Below are positions 1 through 6,500 of a DNA stretch of 16,591 nucleotides, piece after piece. The DNA lies in contig MU646445.1 of the NCBI GenBank assembly GCA_026770585.1, positions 219,533 to 236,123 of the forward strand. The letters run 5' to 3'. Both the position numbers and the translations under genes were made by a program. Under the pieces are notes generated by a model, which worked only from the letters and a program-made list of their open reading frames with translations, did not search any database and was not told where the DNA came from. Each line of letters starts with the position of its first letter. The stretch's first letter is position 1. The stretch comes from Baffinella frigidus (taxonomy: Eukaryota; Cryptophyceae; Cryptomonadales; Baffinellaceae).

Positions 1-245
1 CCCCCACGCGCCTCCAGCGGCGGTCTGTGTCCTGTCTGCGGACCCTTGGCAGCGCCCCCACGCTGCGTTCCAACGTCGGAGTTCCCCGCATGCTGCGTCC
101 CCCCAGAAGCGTTGAAGAACAGAAGCGCCTTCGCTGCCTGCCGCCACGCAAGATCATGTGTCAGAGCTGGGAGAACACGTTCGTAGGCCAACGGACTAAA
201 TCGGGTAGTTAGGCCTACGGTATTGACTACGGTAGGCCGTAGGGG

Positions 246-309
246 CCTAGGGGGGCTCCTACGAAAAACCTTTTAGTCCTAGGGGGGCTCCTACGAAAAA
301 CCTTTTAGT
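246..309. repeat. 32-bp tandem duplication next to a TACGGTAGGCC palindrome
   Basis: Two identical 32-bp units (246-277 and 278-309, unit starting CCTAGGGGGGCTCCTACG). The preceding 204-243 is related to the large hairpin at 13419-13568 (shared GGGTAGTTAGGCCTACGG). Confidence 0.8.
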
Positions 310-680
310 CCACCCTATTACAGTCAGCCATTGTTAAGAGGCCGGGTCAGGAACACGCGGGGCAGGGTTAGAGGGCTGGGATTTTTGTGCGTGGGCCCAA
401 CCCTCGATTTGCCCCGATTGGAATCCGTCAGGCCCAACCGACAGAATCCTTCTCTTGAGAGTGGGAGGGCGGGTACACGGGGCACGATCGTAAGGCGCGA
501 TGTGGGAACCCAGGCAAGCGTCCCATCAAGGTGAAAAAAAACGGCAGGTTTTTTTATCGAGACGGTAACTAAACCGGGCATGCATGATACCAAAACAATC
601 TCCAACAGACAAAGAGTGGCGGGAATGTGGTGTCCTCTGCTTGACGAGGAGGTGACAGGGACCGAAGAGTGTTCGTTACG

Positions 681-830
681 GAAGCGTCCAGCCCTGAAAC
701 CTGTTTTTGGACCTGAAGCGGATCAAATCGCCTCTACCTCACCCCCCTTTTTGATTTCGTACCCCCTTTTTAGACTTTTTTGGAGCGTAGAGGCGATTTG
801 AGCCGCTTCAGGGCCCAGCGAAGCGTCCAG
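681..830. mobile_element. Short inverted-repeat element flanked by 11-bp direct repeats
   Basis: Arms 712-737 and 787-812 are complementary over about 26 bp with one or two mismatches. The whole is bounded by identical GAAGCGTCCAG at 681-691 and 820-830, which look like a target-site duplication. No coding capacity, so MITE-like. Confidence 0.65.
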
Positions 831-865
831 AGCTCGACGGTTGCGAAACTAGTGTGGCCCACTAT

Positions 866-992
866 CCCTTGGAGGTGGCTCAAATCGTGCTCTGGATTTT
901 TTTGATTTACCTTGACTTCGGGGTCAAAAGTGACCCTGATTCAAGGTAAAAACGAAGACCTTCCAGGGCACTATTTAAGCCACTTGGGAGGG
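866..992. mobile_element. Foldback element
   Basis: Arms of about 61 bp (866-926 and 931-992) are imperfect inverted repeats: CCTTGGAGGTGGCTCAAAT pairs with the ATTTAAGCCACTTGGGAGG side, and TTTACCTTGA pairs with TCAAGGTAAA. The loop is a few bases. Non-coding. Confidence 0.7.
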
Positions 993-1041
993 CTGGTGGG
1001 CGTGATGAAGCAAGTAAGGGTGGACGGCCTCATGCCGGCAT

Positions 1042-1120
1042 CAACCTGATTCCGGCATTCTGTAGGGTGCTACCGTATGCAATACCGTAGAGGGCGATAC
1101 GGACGCCCGGAATCAGGTTG
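1042..1120. repeat. Inverted repeat with CAACCTGATTCCGG arms
   Basis: Perfect 14-bp arms at 1042-1055 and 1107-1120 surround a TACCGTATGCAATACCGTA core. That core is similar to the CTACGGTA...GCAAT palindrome found in other elements of the window. Confidence 0.7.
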
Positions 1121-1258
1121 TCAACGGTCTACCTCGTCTTACCTCGTCGACCCTTCGGCGCATAGACGTTTAGATCACTCAACGCTAGGCGTGAGGGCCT
1201 TTTAGGACCTATATCGAGGGTAATAAGGAAGAAGAAGAAGAAGAAGAGGAGGAGGGTA

Positions 1259-1280
1259 CCTCGAGAGTGCCGAAGAAGAC
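1259..1280 (-). pseudogene. 22-nt copy of carrier exon 9 downstream of the stop
   Basis: Identical over 22 nt to 1432-1453 inside exon 9 (it would encode part of VFFGTLE). It lies beside a GAA-rich microsatellite and has no open continuation. Confidence 0.75.
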
Positions 1281-1408
1281 CCATATGAAGGCAGCCTTAA
1301 ACTCATATAACCCCACACGTAAATAGTTGGCTCCATCATTCTCAAGAGCGCTGCCCGCCGAGATAAAATTTCAGAGTGGAACGTCTCAAAGCAAAAGCGG
1401 AACCGGCG

Positions 1409-1519
1409 TTAACTCAAGTAACGGTGGAGTGCCTCGAGAGTGCCGAAGAAGACGGCGCCGCGGAGGGCCATCCAGACCACGCGGTGCGGCGCGCCCAGCA
1501 GCAGCGACCCTGCCCCCTC
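1409..1519 (-). CDS. Carrier exon 9: C-terminal helix and stop
   Basis: 111 nt encoding residues 297-332 (EGAGSLLLGAPHRVVWMALR, GAVFFGTLEALHRYLS) and a TAA stop. The RVVWMALRGAVFFGTLE stretch is the clearest SAM-carrier-like feature. The acceptor is GGTGCAG. No obvious poly(A) signal was recognised just downstream. Confidence 0.9.
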   Translation of the reverse strand, partial: EGAGSLLLGAPHRVVWMALRGAVFFGTLEALHRYLS

Positions 1520-3491
1520 CTGCACCCATTTGCAAGGTCAGAACGAGACGTTTCGTGCAAGCCGCCTGCCCCACTCGAAGCTGGAAAGAGGAGCATTCTA
1601 AATGTGGGGTTGTAAACTTTTGTACGAGTCACGGGCGGGGCTTGGCCACAAAACCCGCGGATATCCGCGGGTTACGTGAACAAACGCGATATTTGTGTGA
1701 AAGTTACTACACAGCGGTCCACTTGTAAAGGACTTGTCAGCTTGAAACTTGACTTGTCAGTTTAAAACTTTTTACATTTCTAGCATCAACTGGCCCCCTC
1801 CTGCTCCAGGGACCACGTCGTTGAGACCCATATCCGTGCATGACAACACGCCCATCATCTCCCCTGAAGCGGGAGACGCTCCCAACGCTGATGCGACGCG
1901 CAGGCTGGGGAGGAGTCTCACCGGGCCACGTACACGCATGTAACTTCAATGAGCGCACGTGACCAGCCTCGCTGGCTGCCTCTCTGGCAGAGAGGCTGGC
2001 GGGAGTCGCGCCTTCGCTAGGAACTAGATCGGACCTGCTTCACGATCTAGGAGGTTGCATAGGAGCCGGTCACGTCCCAAACCAAGTGTGTAGTAATTTC
2101 CATTGGAAATCGGATCGGAGATCCCCGCAATCGTGTGCATCGTGAATACTTGTCCGAATGAGATCGGTGACAACCTCCTCCCACCCGCTCCTATCCTGCC
2201 TCGTCCTAACGGCATGTTCGCCTTTTTGTACCGAATTTCTGCTCTTAAATCCCGTCAAGGACGGGCCCGAATAAAACTCGGACAGAGCTAGGAGGGCTGG
2301 GGTGGGAGGGAGGTGAGAGGCATCGGGGGCTTGGCGGGCTGGTGTGCGGGTGCCCTAGCATCACTGGTCCCGCAGAATCACTAGTGCCAGCTACCAAGTG
2401 CCGCACACACTTGCCCACAATCTCAATTTCAAAATCGGACCTGGGTCACGATCTTGACAAGTTCCTCCCACCCGCTCCGCCTTCTCTCGCAGCCCCCCCC
2501 CCCGTGCATCTCTGGGAGGCCAGCGACCTGGTTTAGGGTTTGAGATTTGAGGTTTGGGGGTTGGGGTTTGGGGTTTGGGGCATGGGGTTTGGGGTTGAGG
2601 GTTGAGGGTTGAGGGTGTAGGCTTTAGGGTTTAGGGTTTAGGGTTTAGGGTTTGAGGGTTCAGGGTTCAGGGTTTGAGGGTTCAGGGTTTAGGGTTTAGG
2701 GATAAGGGTTTAGGGTTTAGGGGTTCGGGGTTAGGGATTAGGGTGTGGGGTCCGAAACGATAAGGCGCGTCCGAATAAGGTCGACGGGCGAGAAGTTGCA
2801 GGTTTAGCGTTCAGGGTGTAGGGTATAGGGTGTAGGGGTAAGGGTTGAGGATTCAGGGTGCGAAACCATGAGGCGCGTCCGAATCAGGTCAACCGGCGAG
2901 AGGTTTGAGGTTGAGGGTATAGGGTTTAGGGTTTAGGGTTGACGGTTTAGGGTGTAGGTTGTGGGGTGTGAAACGGGGTGTGAAACCATGAGGCGCGTGC
3001 GGACGAGGTCGACGGGCGAGAGGATGAAGCCGTGGATGGCCCCGCACGTCATCCCCACCTGCTTAGGTGTAGGGTTTAGGATTTAGGATTTAAGAAATTT
3101 TGGGATTTTAATTTTGCTGTTTGAACCCTGAACCATACACCCCTGACCCCAAACCCTGAAGCCACGCCTCTCTGATTACGCGCTGCGGCTTGTCCACGCG
3201 ACCAAGGGGGGGAGATTTTAATTGTAGGCAAATCTATTTTCTATTTTCTTTAATGTTTGTGTGGGGTGGCGTCATGCGTGTGTTGCCCCTCCGCCCTAAC
3301 TCCTACGCCCTGCACCCGACACCCCAAACCGTAAACTGCTGTGACACAGCCTCTGGCTGTCGCGTGACGCAGCCTCTGCGTTGCCGCCTGCCAGGCGCCA
3401 GGGTCTTACTCGTGATAGTAAAGCATATGTGTAGTACATTTCGTTGCCAAAAAAAGAATATGTTTATTTGTGCGGCCTCCAGGTTTAGGGT

Positions 3492-3523
<32 letters not shown>

Positions 3524-6500
3524 GGTTTGGGGTTTCGGGGTTAGGGTGGGGGTTTGGGGTTTAGAGTGTGGGGTTTAATGTTCGGGGTTTAGGGTTTGGA
3601 GTTGAGGGTTGAGGGTTGAGGGTTGAGGGTTTGGCGTTCAGGGTTCAGGGTTCAGGGTCTAGGGGTTAGGGTTCAGGGTATAGCGTTTAGGGTGTGGGGT
3701 GTGGGGTTTAGGGTTTGCGGTTTAGGAGTTAGGGTGTATGGGTTAGTGTTTGGGGAGTATGGTGTGTACCGCGGAGCTCTCCCAGTGGTGCATGTCAACG
3801 CGGGGGTGGACGGCCGTCAAACACACCGTTTCGAGCTCAAAGATTTTTTTCTGGTACAAAAAAAAACGGTTTACCACCACCGGTCAACGGCTCCAATTTC
3901 ATCTCGACAAATAACTGAACCAGTTCCCTTATCACCGTTTCGCATTTCATTAGGAAGCCTAATTGAATTTACCATGCCCTGAGTAAATTCTCCTATTCAA
4001 TCTCCTATTAGAAAGGAAGTGATTCAGTTATCTTCCGAGATGGAATTACCGCGGAGCTCTCCCAGTGATGCATGTCCACGCGGGGGTAGATCGCCGCGAG
4101 GTACTGCGATCGCATGTACCTGCTTTCAGGTTTGGGGCTTAGGGTGTGGGGTCTGGGGTTTGGGGTTTGGGGTTTGGGGTTTGGAGTTTGGGGTTTGGGG
4201 TTTGGGGTTCAGGGTTCAGGGTTCAGGGTTTAGGGTTTAGGGTTTAGGGTTTAGGGTTAAGGGTTTAGGGTTTAGGGTTTAGGGTTTAGGGTTGAATGTT
4301 CAGAGTTGAGGGTGTAGGGTTCAGGGTTTAAAGGTTTAGGGTTTAGGGTGTACTCGTAGAGCACGTAAGTGAGCGCCACACGGGGCACATGCAGCGCCAG
4401 CCACGCCCCTGGCGATGGTTCGGGCGTAAGGGTTTAGGGTTTAGGTGTTAGAGTGTGGGTTTAAGGTTTTGGGTTGAGGGTTTGGGGTTTACGGGTCAGG
4501 GTTTGGGGTTCAGGATTTAGGGTGAAGGCTTTAGCCAACCCCGCCACTCAGAATATGCGTTCTCATGTACCTGAAGCAGAACACACACACACATACCCTG
4601 AACCCCAAACCCCAAACCCTAACCCTTAACCCGCCACCCGCGCCGAGTGTTGACGCACCCGTATCCCTTGAGTGCCCATAGGGTCGCTCTAACTCGTCCT
4701 AGGCAGGTCCTAGGACCCTACCGTAGGGTGTTTGCGCCTGCTGGCCACTTGAGCGATATAGGGGTGGGGCGGCGTGGGGAGTCCGCAGCCCTCGGAATCG
4801 TGAGGCAACTATTCGATTGCAACTATGCGATTGCAGGGAGGTGCAGCATAGAGTTTTGCGTACAGTAGACAGTAGGGCTCCTAGCAAGGATCAAACCTGT
4901 ATGCCAAACCATGATATCGATCAGTGTTCTGAGTAGGACCACATGGTGGAATACGAGGGGTTTGTTTCGTCGGGGCCGGATTTCAGGGTGCAACGTGACC
5001 AATTTGCATCAGAAAAGCCTTCACGTTAATTGTCTCTGGACAAGGTGACTTTTGATGAAAGTGGGTAGTCCACCGTGTGGTTGGGGAGGGGAGTGCCTGC
5101 GCCGATGTACAACCCCCGCATGCCCCGCCCCTCGCGCCACAGCTGCTTGAACCCCTGCATCGTCGTCTCGCACACCCCGCTCTGCCAACCGAAAGAGGGG
5201 CGATGAAAAGCAGCGTTTCGTGAAGAGGGTTTTCGAGAGATCCACACGCCGGTTCAGCACCCAGTGTCGGTCTTCGATATATTATTTTCACGCTGGGATT
5301 TGAAAGGAGTAGTAATTTGGTACGGAACCGTCCTTGCTGGACTTGCAAGACTGACAGAAAGCCCTGATGCCTGATATACGCCCGACGAAGCCTGATGTCG
5401 AACACGATTTCCAGAGCCGCAGATGCTTTTAGTAGCCGGATGGCTCTGCCTGGTGTGCATGCCAGAGGAGAAAGAGAAACGTGCGTTTATTGCGGATCGA
5501 AACCAACATGGCCACCATGTTAATCTCCATACAAGTATTAATTAATTGCTTTTGGCGCAACGAAATTCACTACACAAACGCTTTACTATTACTTTTATGA
5601 GCAAATCGTGTAGTAATTTTCGTTGCCAAAAGCAATTAATTAATACTTGTATGGAGATTAATGTGATCTCTTCCGGTAAGGCCTATGAAGACTAGAGGAC
5701 GGAGGGAGTTCAACTCCGGAAACGATTTAAAATATTTCCTTCTGGTTACGAAATTTACTACACAATTGGGTCTTGCTAGTAACAGGAAAGCATCGGTGTA
5801 GTAAATTTAGTTGCCAGACAAGTAATATCTTTAACTGTTTCCGGAGTTGAGAGTGTCGGCAGTCGAGAGGGGTCGCGGCCACCAGACATTCGAGGTGGAC
5901 TTACCCATGTCGTTTCCAAAGTCGACTTGTACCAGGGTGTTTCCCTGATCGGGCGATGTTTCCATTAATATCAAGCCTCTGGAAAAGACCTCGGTAAGTC
6001 CACTTCGGAGCCCTGGTGGGGTGTCGGAGCACAAGAGAAGCGACTTGTGTTGAACGTATGAAGTCGGACCATAAACGCAAGGCGTCCAGGGACGGCTCGA
6101 CCTAAGTGTCTGTACATAAATGCAGAAAGGTTGGAATACCTGGACGCGAGTTTTGACCACGTCCGACGGGATCTGCATGACGCCGCACACGCACATGGCC
6201 AGCGACGCCGAGCCCATCCGGAGCGCCAGCAGCGACACCCCTGTACCACCACCAATCAGAAGAGAACCAAATCGGGGTGGAGGTGAGTAAATTTTATCAC
6301 CAGAGATGAACTCTCAGGGTAAATGTCTGGTGAAATTTATAGGTGGCATATCCCGATTTGATTCTCTTCTGGTGGCTGGTGCTGTAGGGTTGGTATATCA
6401 GCGTGGTGCTGATACATATCAGAAATTATCAGCAGGGATGGTACGTATCAGCACTTATCATCAGGGATAATCCCTGCATCATGTGTCTCTCCCTCAGCGG

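Larger units (their letters stand above)
1..1408. other. 3' flank of the carrier gene; no gene identified
   Basis: Holds the downstream region of the carrier and several inverted-repeat elements listed separately. A GAA/GAG microsatellite lies at about 1229-1254. Positions 1-190 are GC-rich and open in several frames on both strands. They could be the end of a neighbouring gene, but nothing recognisable is encoded. Confidence 0.5.
2528..2980. repeat. TTTAGGG-type satellite filling carrier intron 7
   Basis: Degenerate TTTAGGG, TTGAGGG, TTCAGGG and TTTGGGG units at about 2528-2752, 2796-2856 and 2903-2968. They are interrupted by two copies of the exon 7 end. On the carrier's sense strand this is CCCTAAA-type and runs straight into the exon 8 acceptor. 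Confidence 0.92.
3059..4049. other. Carrier intron 6: satellite, element remnants, exon echo
   Basis: Contains TTTAGGG-type arrays (3062-3092 and 3481-3762) and a C-rich opposite-strand patch (3124-3158). A GTGAC(A/G)CAGCCTCTG direct duplication lies near 3340-3380 and half of a family A core at 3413-3456. An exon 6 copy is at 3770-3818. No gene seen. Confidence 0.75.

Noticed and set aside
1-212. Coding end of a third gene at the left edge
   Set aside because: Open frames exist on both strands in this GC-rich stretch, but no motif or codon signal lets one be chosen.
1749-1943. Possible coding segment on either strand around 1740-1960
   Set aside because: Several frames are open, but none shows a family motif or splice-consistent link to the two genes. 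The shared GCAGGAGGGGGC (about 1795-1806) is at most a weak echo of the exon 9 start.
3770-3818. This copy as the real carrier exon 6
   Set aside because: It has no AG acceptor at the matching position, and its start (LTAVH) is less consistent. The 4050-4119 copy has both splice sites in phase.
2528-4350. CRISPR array or bacterial repeat array
   Set aside because: Units are 6-8 bp degenerate telomere-type repeats without spacers, in clearly eukaryotic spliced genes.
4050-4353. Non-canonical carrier intron 5 flanked by an AGTAC direct repeat
   Set aside because: Joining at the nearest AG breaks the phase. Using the AG 15 nt further upstream in the transcript gives a canonical GT-AG intron in frame, adding five residues to a variable loop.
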